The position numbers were made by a program, and so were the translations under genes. A stretch of DNA of 64,000 nt from G016756615 sp035556195. Lineage in GTDB: Bacteria; Pseudomonadota; Alphaproteobacteria; Rhizobiales; Rhizobiaceae. Below the pieces are notes generated by a model that was not told the origin of the DNA, ran no database searches, and was given only the letters and a program-made list of their open reading frames with translations. Location of the stretch: positions 11,431 through 75,430 of the forward strand of contig DATMFK010000022.1 of NCBI GenBank assembly GCA_035556195.1, read 5' to 3'. Shown one piece after another: positions 16,323 to 26,406 of this stretch (the first letter of the stretch is position 1; the number at the start of each line of letters is the position of its first letter).

Positions 16323-16658
16323 ATGACCGATTGCCTCCAACTTGTCTTTCCAACCGGAGGGCGATGGTCGGCCCCGGCCGGCGTGACCCTGGCGATGCTG
16401 CTGGCCGCCGGCTGCGTGTCCAACCAGCCCGAGGCGGGCAGCGTGCGCCTCGCCGAGCAGACTGCCCCGGCCGATCTACAGCTTGCCTGCGCGGCCGCCG
16501 CGGCCACGCCGCTCGGTGTCGACAGTGCCCGCATCCTGCCGGTCAGCTCAAAACAGCTCGATCCACAGAAATACCAGGTCGACCTGGATGCAAGCGGCAG
16601 CAAAGCTACCTGCGTGATCGACAATACCGGGACGGTGTTGTCGGTGCAGAAGGTCTGA
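16323..16658 (+). CDS. Small putative lipoprotein, hypothetical
   Basis: A 111-residue protein with a hydrophobic N-terminal stretch ending in a lipobox, LLAAGC (cysteine at about residue 31), followed by a mostly polar domain with two further cysteines (LACAAA and ATCVIDN) that could form a disulfide. I do not recognise the family. It starts 6 bp after the L,D-transpeptidase stop codon, suggesting a cell-envelope role, which is inference. Confidence 0.72.
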   Translation: MTDCLQLVFPTGGRWSAPAGVTLAMLLAAGCVSNQPEAGSVRLAEQTAPADLQLACAAAAATPLGVDSARILPVSSKQLDPQKYQVDLDASGSKATCVIDNTGTVLSVQKV

Positions 16659-16676
16659 TCGGGGCCGTTTCGCTCC

Positions 16677-17783
16677 TCACCACCAAACCCAACCGCGCAA
16701 CGGCCGGATGCGCGGTCCATCGCGCGGCGCGTTGAGCGACTGACCACAGGCCGGCAGCAGGTCGGCTTCGGTTTCACTGTCTTGAAGCAGAAGGTGACCA
16801 CCGAAGGTGCCATGCGGCGTGTGCAGCCTTATCCGGGGGACCGGGGAGCGCCGGCTCAGGACAGGCGGCTCGTCCCCGAATTCATGGCCGGGACTGTCGA
16901 TCGCCTGCACCTTCAGGGCCATGAGGCGCTTGACGCGATCCTCGGTGCGAGGGTGAGTTCTCAGGATTGAGGGATCCGGAATGCGGCTGCCGGGTAGCAG
17001 GATGCCTTCCCACAACCTCCCTTGCACCCGTTCAAGTTTCATGAGCGCCAGCGCGAGCCCGTCCGGATCGCCGGTCAGCGTGGCCGCGCCGAGATCGGCG
17101 TCGAACTCGCGCGTGCGCGACAGCGCCATCTGCAGAAGCCCACCGACCGTGGGTGCGGCGAGCAGGATCGTCACACCGAGCCACGGGATTCGCGTGTCAT
17201 AGCCGCCGGCGAAGCCGACCAGATTCAGGAACAGCGAAAATAGGCCGATGGTCGACATGAGCGAGGTGAAGCGCGAGACCATGTCGGCGAAGGCCATCAC
17301 CCTCAAGTCCTCATGGGCGACATGGCTGATTTCATGAGCGAGCACTCCGGCGAGTTCGCGGGTAGTCAGCGTGCGCGCCAGTGCGTCGGTGATGGCGATC
17401 GCCGAGTCTTGGCGGTTGCCCACGGCGAAGGCGTTCACCATGCGCGAGGGGATGACATAGAGCTTCGGCGTCGCCGGCAGTCCGGCGCGGCGCGCCAGCT
17501 CCCCCAATATGCGATAGCCGGTGGGGAAATCGGCGGGTGAAACGCGCGAGGCCCTGTACATCGACAGGACCATTTGCGGGCTCATCCGGCGAAGGAAGAT
17601 CAATGGCAGGATGCCGAATGCCAAGGCGTAGACGATGCCGCCCGGCCCGCCGAATGCCCAGGCGGTCACGGCAAGCAGAAGCAGGCAGGCGGCCCCGAGC
17701 AGCCACGTATGGAGCGTGTTTCGCGCCCGGCCGTGGCGTTGGGCGAGGAGGTCGATCGCGGGCGCGTGTCTCATAGAGCGCAA
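16677..17783 (-). CDS. M48-family (HtpX-like) membrane zinc metalloprotease
   Basis: A 368-residue inner-membrane protease. Two hydrophobic segments (about residues 27-45 and 48-65) precede the zinc motif HEISH (about 149-153), two more follow, and the third ligand lies in REFDADLGAA. This is the HtpX topology. It carries a C-terminal extension of about 70 residues past the usual HPRTEDRVKRL motif, of unknown role. HtpX-type enzymes degrade damaged membrane proteins, which fits its divergent position from dnaK. Starts at 17783 and 17771 are both possible. Confidence 0.88.
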   Translation of the reverse strand: MRSMRHAPAIDLLAQRHGRARNTLHTWLLGAACLLLLAVTAWAFGGPGGIVYALAFGILPLIFLRRMSPQMVLSMYRASRVSPADFPTGYRILGELARRAGLPATPKLYVIPSRMVNAFAVGNRQDSAIAITDALARTLTTRELAGVLAHEISHVAHEDLRVMAFADMVSRFTSLMSTIGLFSLFLNLVGFAGGYDTRIPWLGVTILLAAPTVGGLLQMALSRTREFDADLGAATLTGDPDGLALALMKLERVQGRLWEGILLPGSRIPDPSILRTHPRTEDRVKRLMALKVQAIDSPGHEFGDEPPVLSRRSPVPRIRLHTPHGTFGGHLLLQDSETEADLLPACGQSLNAPRDGPRIRPLRGWVWW

Positions 17784-17865
17784 TATGGTGTATCGGCCCG
17801 CCTTTGCCGAGAGCGGCAGGTACCGGCCAAGCCTGAAAACGCTGCTCTGCCAGCAACGCCAAACG

Positions 17866-17894
17866 CTTGCGCGTTGGAAAGGCTCTTCTTATAT
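17866..17894 (+). promoter_or_regulatory. Candidate sigma-32 heat-shock promoter of dnaK
   Basis: CTTG at 17866-17869 and CTTATAT at 17888-17894 are separated by 18 bp, matching the alphaproteobacterial heat-shock form CTTG-N17/18-CYTATNT as I recall it. It lies 115 bp before the dnaK ATG. No CIRCE element is visible. Confidence 0.6.
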
Positions 17895-18009
17895 ACCCGC
17901 CAACGCCGCCCGGTCGGAACAGGCCAATCGGACGGTAAATCTTGTGAACAGGGGCTGCCGCCGGAACGCCTCATGGGTCCTGGCAGCCTGCTCAGCGGAG
18001 AGACTCAAA

Positions 18010-19926
<1,917 letters not shown>

Positions 19927-19950
19927 CGTAGCGAAAGCGGCGGTAAAGCC

Positions 19951-19977
19951 AGGCCCGGCTCCAAGCCGGGCCTTTTT
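19951..19977 (+). terminator. Intrinsic terminator between dnaK and dnaJ
   Basis: AGGCCCGGC (19951-19959) and GCCGGGCCT (19965-19973) form a perfect 9-bp stem with a 5-nt loop, followed by a run of T residues. It lies 24 bp beyond the dnaK stop codon. Confidence 0.9.
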
Positions 19978-20120
19978 ACAGCCGAAGAAAGAAATTCCGG
20001 CCCAGGCCGCGGCGGCACTGGTATCGCGGCGCGCGGTTTACTAAATCGGAGAGGGGCCGGTGCCGGAGAAACACGGTCGACAATGCGCAAAGACATTGAA
20101 CATCCGGACGACGGGATAAG

Positions 20121-21248
20121 ATGAAGGCTGATTTCTACGAGACGCTCGGCGTCCATAAAGGCGCGGACGAGAAGGAACTCAAGGCCGCATTCCGCAAGCT
20201 GGCCATGCAGTTTCACCCGGATCGCAATCCCGGCGATGCGGCCTGCGAGCACCGTTTCAAGGAAATCAACGAGGCCTATGAAACGCTGAAGGATCCGCAA
20301 AAGCGGGCTGCCTATGACCGGTTCGGCCATGCCGCCTTCGAAAACGGCGGCGGCTTCGGCGCAAACGGCTTTACGGGCGGCGGCTTCGCGGACATCTTCG
20401 AGGATATCTTCGGTGATATGATGGGCGGCCGCCAGCGCCGCTCCGCCAACGGCCGTGAGCGCGGCGCCGACCTTCGGTACAATATGGAGATCACGCTGGA
20501 GGAAGCCTTCTCCGGCAAGACGGCGCAGATTCGGGTGCCCGCATCGATCTCCTGTGTCGACTGCTCGGGATCCGGCGCCAAGCCGGGCACCCAGCCCGTG
20601 ACCTGCACCATGTGCTCAGGCTCCGGCCGCGTTCGCGCCAGCCAGGGTTTCTTCTCCATCGAGCGTACCTGCCCGCAGTGCCAGGGCCGCGGCCAGATCA
20701 TCAAGGATCCCTGTCCGAAATGCTCGGGCCAAGGCCGTGTCGTGGAAGAGCGTTCGCTATCGGTCAACATTCCCGCCGGGATCGAGGACGGCACGCGCAT
20801 CCGGCTGGCCGGCGAAGGCGAAGCGGGCATGCGCGGCGGGCCGCCGGGAGACCTCTACATCTTCCTGTCGGTCAAGCCTCATGAGCTCTTCCAGCGGGAT
20901 GGCGCCGATCTCTATTGCAAGGTGCCGATCTCGATGACCACGGCCGCCCTCGGCGGCTCCTTTGAGGTCACCACCCTCGACGGCACACAGACCCGGGTAA
21001 AGGTACCCGAGGGCTCGCAGAACGGTCGCCAGTTCCGGCTCAAGGGCAAGGGCATGCCCGTGCTGCGCCAGCCGGCGGTCGGCGACCTCTTCATCCAGGT
21101 CGCTGTGGAGACGCCGCAGAATCTCACGCGGCGCCAACGCGAGTTGCTCGAGGAATTCGAGAAGCTGTCGTCACACGACAATTCCCCGCAATCGAGCGGC
21201 TTCTTCTCGCGCATGAAGGATTTCTTCGAATCGTTCGGCGAGCGCTGA
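20121..21248 (+). CDS. dnaJ: Chaperone DnaJ (Hsp40)
   Basis: A 375-residue class-A DnaJ. The J domain (residues 1-70) carries the HPD motif in FHPDRNPG that triggers DnaK ATPase; a glycine/phenylalanine region follows (about 75-110); then four zinc repeats CVDCSGSGA, CTMCSGSGR, CPQCQGRGQ and CPKCSGQGR (about 140-210), and two C-terminal client-binding domains. Length is typical. It follows dnaK by about 195 bp, with a terminator in between. Confidence 0.97.
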   Translation: MKADFYETLGVHKGADEKELKAAFRKLAMQFHPDRNPGDAACEHRFKEINEAYETLKDPQKRAAYDRFGHAAFENGGGFGANGFTGGGFADIFEDIFGDMMGGRQRRSANGRERGADLRYNMEITLEEAFSGKTAQIRVPASISCVDCSGSGAKPGTQPVTCTMCSGSGRVRASQGFFSIERTCPQCQGRGQIIKDPCPKCSGQGRVVEERSLSVNIPAGIEDGTRIRLAGEGEAGMRGGPPGDLYIFLSVKPHELFQRDGADLYCKVPISMTTAALGGSFEVTTLDGTQTRVKVPEGSQNGRQFRLKGKGMPVLRQPAVGDLFIQVAVETPQNLTRRQRELLEEFEKLSSHDNSPQSSGFFSRMKDFFESFGER

Positions 21249-21378
21249 ACGCGGGAGGGATATATCCCGTTCCTTATGGGTGCGAACGCCGCCCTTTCCA
21301 CAGCGTGGTTTGGAACACATCTTGCCTGAGGGCGCATTGCCGCTAAGAATCGACGCGGCGGGGTTGAGGAGAACGGTC

Positions 21379-21996
21379 ATGGCACGCGGTCCTGGGCTTC
21401 GCAAAGCCTTCGCCGAAAAGTTCGACGACGAGCTTCGCTTCTTCAAGGGCTGGATCGACAAGCCCAAGGCGGTCGGCTCGATCATTCCCACCAGTTCCGT
21501 GACCGCGCGGCGGATGGCGTCGGTCATCGACACCACATCGGGCCTGCCCGTTCTTGAGCTCGGACCGGGCACTGGCGTCATCACCAAGGCGATCCTGGCG
21601 CATGGAGTGAAGCCCGAGAACCTCTATACGGTCGAGTATTCCGAGGATTTCGTCCGGCATCTGGAAAAGCAGTTTCGCGGCGTCAACATCATACATGGCG
21701 ACGCTTTCGACCTGGACACGACGCTGGGCGAGAAGCGCGGCCTGAAGTTCGATGCCGTCGTCTCGGGCGTGCCGCTGCTCAATTTCCCAGTGGCCCAGCG
21801 TATCCGTTATATCGAGGACCTCCTCGCACGCATCCCGGAAGGCCGGCCGATCGTCCAGCTCACCTACGGCCCGCTCTCGCCGGTGCGCGCGGGCAAGGGC
21901 GACTATTCGGTCGAGCATTTCGATTTCGTGCTGCGCAACATTCCGCCGACGCAGCTCTGGATCTATCGCCGACCGGGCTTCGGCCGGGCCCATTGA
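21379..21996 (+). CDS. pmtA: Phosphatidylethanolamine N-methyltransferase, rhizobial PmtA type
   Basis: A 205-residue SAM-dependent methyltransferase. Motif I ELGPGTGVITKAIL (about residues 59-72), an acidic loop YTVEYSEDF and a catalytic-domain PLLNFP segment match the Sinorhizobium/Agrobacterium PmtA family, which methylates phosphatidylethanolamine stepwise to phosphatidylcholine at the inner membrane. The N-terminal FFKGWIDKPKAVGSIIPTSS stretch is typical. The ATG at 21379 is the family start; the frame is open 33 codons further up. Some family members act on other lipids, so the substrate is likely but not proven. Confidence 0.87.
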   Translation: MARGPGLRKAFAEKFDDELRFFKGWIDKPKAVGSIIPTSSVTARRMASVIDTTSGLPVLELGPGTGVITKAILAHGVKPENLYTVEYSEDFVRHLEKQFRGVNIIHGDAFDLDTTLGEKRGLKFDAVVSGVPLLNFPVAQRIRYIEDLLARIPEGRPIVQLTYGPLSPVRAGKGDYSVEHFDFVLRNIPPTQLWIYRRPGFGRAH

Positions 21997-22045
21997 CAGT
22001 CGGGGCGGCGCTGCGCCCGGAACGTGATGACAGGGAGGTTCGTCC

Positions 22046-22639
22046 GTGCCCGCACCGAAGATACTGGTTTTTGCGGGCTCGATCCGGGCCGGCGCCTATA
22101 GCGGCCGCACGGCCGATGCCGCCACCAGGGAACTCGCCTTGCAGGGGGCCGAGGTCACACGGGTTTCGCTGGCCGACTATCCCTTGCCGATCATGGATCA
22201 AGACCTCGAACGTGAGAAGGGCGTGCCCGAGAACGCCTATCGCTTCGCGCGCATGATTGCGGCCCATGACGCAATGCTGATCGCCAGCCCCGAATACAAT
22301 GCTTCCATCCCGCCGCTGCTGAAGAACACGCTCGATTGGGTAAGCCGCATTCGTCGTGACAATGGTCGCGTGTTCAAGCCTTTCGAGAACAAGGTCGCGG
22401 GGCTCTGCTCCTCGTCGGAGGGCAATTTTGCCGGGGCCCGCGGCCTCTATCATCTGCGCGCGGTGCTGATGGCCTGCGGCGTGGAGGTGATCACGCCGCA
22501 ATGCGCGATCGGGCGGGCGCACGAGGCTTTCGACGAGGAAGGCGAAATCCGTGAGGAGCGTGTGCGCATGGCCATGCAAACAGTGGCTCGCACCTTGATA
22601 GAGCGGGCGCGCATGTTCTCCTTCGGGGTGGAGCGATGA
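22046..22639 (+). CDS. NADPH-dependent FMN reductase family protein
   Basis: A 197-residue flavodoxin-fold protein. The FMN phosphate loop GSIRAGAYSGRTA (about residues 11-23) and the ring-contact motif SPEYNASIPPLLKNTLDW (about 84-101) are those of the NADPH-dependent FMN reductase/azoreductase family. Electron acceptor is unknown (quinones, azo compounds or chromate in relatives). A GTG start at 22046 is preceded by AGGGAGG. It lies 49 bp after pmtA. Confidence 0.88.
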   Translation: MPAPKILVFAGSIRAGAYSGRTADAATRELALQGAEVTRVSLADYPLPIMDQDLEREKGVPENAYRFARMIAAHDAMLIASPEYNASIPPLLKNTLDWVSRIRRDNGRVFKPFENKVAGLCSSSEGNFAGARGLYHLRAVLMACGVEVITPQCAIGRAHEAFDEEGEIREERVRMAMQTVARTLIERARMFSFGVER

Positions 22640-22732
22640 CGGTCGGCACGCGCATGTGCTTTTCCGATCGCACCTTCTCTCCGACTGGACGTCCGCACCA
22701 AGGCAGATATCCGTGATTTGAAGGAACCGAAG

Positions 22733-23431
22733 ATGCAGCCTGACCCTATGCGCGAACGTCTGATCGTCGGACTCGACGTGCCGACATTGGCCGAGGCCGA
22801 AAAGGTGGTGCGGGATCTCGAGGGAACAGTCGCATTCTACAAGATCGGCTATCAACTCGCCTTTGCCGGTGGCCTGGATTTCGCCCGGGAACTGGCATCC
22901 GGCGGCACCAAGGTCTTCCTCGACATGAAGTTGCTCGACATCGACAATACGGTGTCGAAGGGTGTCGAAAACATCGCCAAGATGGGCGTCTCGATGCTGA
23001 CGCTTCACGCCTACCCGAAGGCGATGCGAGCCGCGGTCGAGGCGGCGCGTGGCAGCGCGCTTTGCCTTCTCGGTGTCACTGTGCTCACCTCCATGGATGG
23101 GCAGGACCTCCTCGATGCCGGTTATCGCGACGATCCGCACACGCTCGTCTTGAAGCGCGCGGAGCAGGCCCGGGACGCCGGCATGGGTGGGATCGTCTGT
23201 TCGGCGGCCGAGGCAGGAGCGGTACGCGGTGTGATCGGCCCCGGCATGGCCGTCGTGACACCCGGCATCCGTCCCGCCGGCGGTGAGGCCGGCGACCAGA
23301 AGCGAGTGACGACGCCCGGCGACGCCATCCGTGCCGGCGCCTCCCATCTGGTCGTTGCCCGGCCGATTATTGCCGCCGTTGACAGGGGGCGGGCCGCCCG
23401 TGCGATCCTCGAGGAGATGGCAGCAGCCTGA
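22733..23431 (+). CDS. pyrF: Orotidine-5'-phosphate decarboxylase
   Basis: PyrF decarboxylates OMP to UMP, the last step of de novo pyrimidine synthesis. The 232-residue TIM-barrel protein shows GLDVPT, the catalytic K-D-x-K-x-x-D network in FLDMKLLDIDNTV (about residues 58-70), and the phosphate-binding VTPGIRPAGGEAGDQKRV. The ATG at 22733 follows AAGGAA and fits the family. A DUF1330 gene follows, as is common in Rhizobiales. Confidence 0.96.
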   Translation: MQPDPMRERLIVGLDVPTLAEAEKVVRDLEGTVAFYKIGYQLAFAGGLDFARELASGGTKVFLDMKLLDIDNTVSKGVENIAKMGVSMLTLHAYPKAMRAAVEAARGSALCLLGVTVLTSMDGQDLLDAGYRDDPHTLVLKRAEQARDAGMGGIVCSAAEAGAVRGVIGPGMAVVTPGIRPAGGEAGDQKRVTTPGDAIRAGASHLVVARPIIAAVDRGRAARAILEEMAAA

Positions 23432-23442
23432 AGGCCCTATCT

Positions 23443-23480
23443 CCATGTCGCCAAACGCGCGCAGCGGTTTTGGGTCGTCG
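23443..23480. repeat. Dispersed repeat, family B, copy 1
   Basis: The CATGTCGCC...GCGGTTTTGGG stretch behind pyrF closely matches 48239-48283. Similar sequences containing GCATGTCGCCCAAAAGTG are common between genes in Mesorhizobium-type genomes, which is recalled knowledge. Confidence 0.55.
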
Positions 23481-23562
23481 GCTGCAGCAAAACGGTAACT
23501 TAAGCATCTCGTGCAAATTTCGATTTGAACGACCTGCTTCAGGCGCGGAAAGGGAGAGAAGA

Positions 23563-23856
23563 ATGGTCAAGGCATATTGGATCGCGCATGTCGATGTCCG
23601 CGATGCCGAGGGCTACAAGGATTACGTGGCCACGGCGAAGCCGGCCTTCGAGAGATATGGGGCGAAATTCCTGGCGCGGGGCGGCGCTTACGAGGCGATG
23701 GAAGGGCGCGGGCGCGGCCGCAACGTCGTGATAGAATTCCCCTCTTTTGAAGCAGCGAAGAATTGCTACGAGTCGCCGGAATACCAGGCCGCAAAGGCGA
23801 TCCGCCAAAAACATGCCGAAGCCGAGATGATCATTGTCGAAGGCTTTGAAAGCTGA
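23563..23856 (+). CDS. DUF1330 domain protein
   Basis: A 97-residue ferredoxin-like alpha/beta-barrel protein, beginning VKAYWIAHVDVRDAEGYKDYV and ending EMIIVEGFES, the DUF1330 pattern. Its biochemical role is unknown; relatives are dimeric and may bind small aromatic ligands. The ATG at 23563 follows GGGAGAGAAG. A family B repeat separates it from pyrF. Confidence 0.88.
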   Translation: MVKAYWIAHVDVRDAEGYKDYVATAKPAFERYGAKFLARGGAYEAMEGRGRGRNVVIEFPSFEAAKNCYESPEYQAAKAIRQKHAEAEMIIVEGFES

Positions 23857-23923
23857 CGTCGTCTGTTGCGCCCGGGCACGCAAGACGATCTGCTGGACAA
23901 AGCGGACGTGACAATTCCGTGAC

Positions 23924-23964
23924 TGCATATTGCATTGCAGCAATCCGGTGTTAATTTTGCTGCA
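23924..23964 (+). promoter_or_regulatory. TGC/GCA-rich candidate PhaR operator before phaZ
   Basis: The sequence holds an imperfect run of TGCA elements, including the perfect palindrome ATTGC-A-GCAAT at 23934-23944 and TTGCTGCA at 23957-23964, 54-95 bp before phaZ. PhaR repressors of PHB genes are known to bind TGC-rich palindromes, so this is a plausible site. phaR itself is not in the window. Confidence 0.4.
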
Positions 23965-24017
23965 TAACAATATGAGCCGTGTACCGGCTTGCGGGCCGGT
24001 CGCGCGACGGGATCGGT

Positions 24018-25298
24018 ATGTTCTATCAGCTCTATGAACTGAATCATGCGGCGATGCAGCCCTTCCGGGCCTATGTCGACGCGGTCAGGCTATTCTATAC
24101 GAACCCACTCAATCCGTTGTCACAACTGCCCTTGGGCCGCACTGTGGCGGCCATGGCGGAGCTCTTCGAGCGGACGACGCGCCGTTACGGCAAGCCGAAC
24201 TTCAATCTTCCGTCCACGGTCGTCGATTGGAAGACGGTACCGGTGGCCGAAAAGATCGTATGGTCGCGCCCTTTCTGCAACCTGATCCATTTCGAGCGGG
24301 CGCTGCCGGCAGGCCGCCGCAAGAAGGATCCGAAGCTGCTGATCGTGGCGCCTATGTCCGGTCACTATGCGACCCTGCTTCGGGGTACGGTGGAGGCGTT
24401 GATGCCCTACGCGGAAGTCTATGTCACCGACTGGGCCGATGCCCGCATGGTGCCGGTGGCGGACGGCCGCTTCGATCTCGACGACTATGTCGACTACATC
24501 ATCGACATGCTTCATGCGCTGGGGCCCGACACGCACGTCATGGCGGTGTGCCAGCCATCGGTGCCGGTGCTGGCCGCGGCGGCGATCATGGAAGCGCGGG
24601 GCGATCGCTACGCACCCTCGACCATGACGCTGATGGGCGGCCCGATCGACACGCGCCGCAACCCGACGGCGGTCAACGTGCTCGCCGAGGAGAAGGGCAT
24701 AGATTGGTTCCGCGACAACGTCATCATGCAGGTGCCATGGCCCGATCCGGGCTTTGGCCGTTCGGTCTATCCGGGTTTCCTCCAGCTCTCGGGATTCATG
24801 AGCATGAATCTCGACCGCCACATCATCGCCCACAAGGACTTCTTCATGCACCTTGTGAAGAACGATGGCGACAGCGCCGAGAAGCACCGCGACTTCTATG
24901 ACGAGTATCTTGCGGTCATGGACCTGACGGCGGAATTCTACCTGCAGACGGTGGAGACGGTCTTCGTGCGCCATGACCTGCCCAAGGGGCGGATGAAGCA
25001 CCGGGGCGAGTCCGTCGACCCCGGCGCAATCCGCAACGTCGCCCTATTCACGGTCGAAGGCGAGAACGACGATATTTCGGGGGTGGGCCAGACGCAGGCC
25101 GCCCATGATCTGTGTGTCAACATTCCAGCCGACATGCGCGCCCACTACCTGCAGCCGGCCGTCGGGCACTACGGCGTGTTCAACGGCTCGCGCTTTCGCG
25201 CCGAGATCGTGCCCCGCATCGTCGACTTCATCACCAGCTACGGCCAGGAGGGGCGCGCCGCGATCAAGTCGCGCATCGTCGGGCAAGCCGAGAATTGA
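24018..25298 (+). CDS. phaZ: Intracellular polyhydroxyalkanoate depolymerase
   Basis: PhaZ degrades stored native PHB granules. The 426-residue alpha/beta-hydrolase-fold protein lacks a signal peptide, as expected for the intracellular type. The nucleophile is a cysteine, C178 in AVCQPSVP, with D351 (GENDDISG) and H384 (VGHYGVF). The 173- and 33-residue spacings match the C183-D355-H388 triad of the Ralstonia eutropha enzyme. The ATG at 24018 is the family start; the frame is open 13 codons upstream. A TGC-rich palindromic region lies in front of it. Confidence 0.94.
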   Translation: MFYQLYELNHAAMQPFRAYVDAVRLFYTNPLNPLSQLPLGRTVAAMAELFERTTRRYGKPNFNLPSTVVDWKTVPVAEKIVWSRPFCNLIHFERALPAGRRKKDPKLLIVAPMSGHYATLLRGTVEALMPYAEVYVTDWADARMVPVADGRFDLDDYVDYIIDMLHALGPDTHVMAVCQPSVPVLAAAAIMEARGDRYAPSTMTLMGGPIDTRRNPTAVNVLAEEKGIDWFRDNVIMQVPWPDPGFGRSVYPGFLQLSGFMSMNLDRHIIAHKDFFMHLVKNDGDSAEKHRDFYDEYLAVMDLTAEFYLQTVETVFVRHDLPKGRMKHRGESVDPGAIRNVALFTVEGENDDISGVGQTQAAHDLCVNIPADMRAHYLQPAVGHYGVFNGSRFRAEIVPRIVDFITSYGQEGRAAIKSRIVGQAEN

Positions 25299-25709
25299 AG
25301 CCAACCCGCCTTGTCGTGAACATTTCGGCGGCCGGGATCATCTGGCCTCGTCCTTGCGCCGCCGACTGGACGCAGAGCCGCTCGCCGGCCATGCTTCTTT
25401 TTGATGACCAAATGACGGGCTCCTCACTTCGAGGGTAGGAGTCTCCGCATGCCTACCGCCTGGGAAGGCGGGAGCCTGCTCCGCACAGCACGCAATGGTT
25501 GTCTCGTCCGGCCCTCGACTACGCCGAAAGAGCGGAGGCGGTTAGTTGCGGAGGTGCGGCGTTGGCGCCTGCCCTGTTGCAGAATCGTCGCGGTTCCCTC
25601 GCGTCGGTAACCATTCTCGCAATCTGCGGCATCCCGAGAATTGACAGCTCTGCCGGAACGTTCTTAACCTTTTATTAACAAAGGTAACAGGGGCCGACGG
25701 GGCTGGGGT
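25299..25709. other. 411-bp intergenic region with small inverted repeats
   Basis: No gene is supported here. Overlapping inverted repeats GGTAGG/CCTACC (25434-25439/25452-25457), CCGCC/GGCGG (25456-25460/25467-25471) and GGAG/CTCC lie in a GC-rich middle part that could be a small RNA. The last 60 bp are AT-richer (CTTAACCTTTTATTAACAAA) and probably hold the promoter of the next gene. Confidence 0.4.
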
Positions 25710-26315
25710 ATGTTCTCCTCACCGAAGAGCATGACGAGAAACTTGTGCGCGATCCTTCTGGGATTGGCCGCGGGCGCGGCTTCGGCCGTTGCGGCGCCGA
25801 TGACGACGGGGGGGCTCACCTCCCAGCCCATCGGCCATTTCGAGTTCTGCAAGAACAATCCCGCGGAGTGCAACATCCGCCTGAAGGACAGTGGTCCGGA
25901 GCGCATGACCGGAGCGCTCTGGCAGGAACTCGGCGAGATCAATCTGGCGGTCAACAAGTCGGTCAAACCGACGAACGATCTCGACATGTACGGCAAGGAA
26001 GAGGTGTGGGCGTATCCGCAAGGCACCGGCGACTGCGAGGACTATGTCCTGGAAAAGCGCCGCGAGCTCGCGGGCAAGGGGATATCGCTCTCGAACCTGC
26101 TGATCACCGTCGTGCGCAAGCCCGACGGAGAAGGGCATGCCGTGCTGACGGTGCGGACCGACAAGGGCGATTTCATCCTCGACAATCTGAGCGACAGCGT
26201 AAAGGTCTGGAGCGAGACCGATTACCGTTATCTGAAACGCCAGTCGTCAGTGAATACGGGACGCTGGGTCTCGATCCGCGAAGGCCAGACCACCTTGGTC
26301 GGCTCGGTGCGCTGA
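25710..26315 (+). CDS. Bacterial transglutaminase-like cysteine peptidase (BTLCP)
   Basis: A 201-residue secreted protein. The signal peptide (about residues 1-29, ALA-like cleavage at AVAAP) is followed by a transglutaminase-like fold with C109 in GTGDCEDYV, H143 in GEGHAVLTV and D158 in FILDNL, the complete catalytic triad of the BTLCP (DUF920) family. The family is a LapG relative; LapG cleaves a biofilm adhesin in Pseudomonas, but the rhizobial role is unclear and no LapD partner is adjacent. Starts at 25710 and 25731 are both possible. Confidence 0.9.
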   Translation: MFSSPKSMTRNLCAILLGLAAGAASAVAAPMTTGGLTSQPIGHFEFCKNNPAECNIRLKDSGPERMTGALWQELGEINLAVNKSVKPTNDLDMYGKEEVWAYPQGTGDCEDYVLEKRRELAGKGISLSNLLITVVRKPDGEGHAVLTVRTDKGDFILDNLSDSVKVWSETDYRYLKRQSSVNTGRWVSIREGQTTLVGSVR

Positions 26316-26406
26316 CCACTGGAGCCCCTGCCCGTGTGACGCGGTGGATCGATCGGTCCAAATTCGGGACTCTCTCCCGGCCTTCGACGTCGTGCGCCTT
26401 TCACGG

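Noticed and set aside
17784..18009. CIRCE element before dnaK
   Set aside because: No TTAGCACTC-N9-GAGTGCTAA-like inverted repeat is present; the sigma-32-like element explains heat control better.
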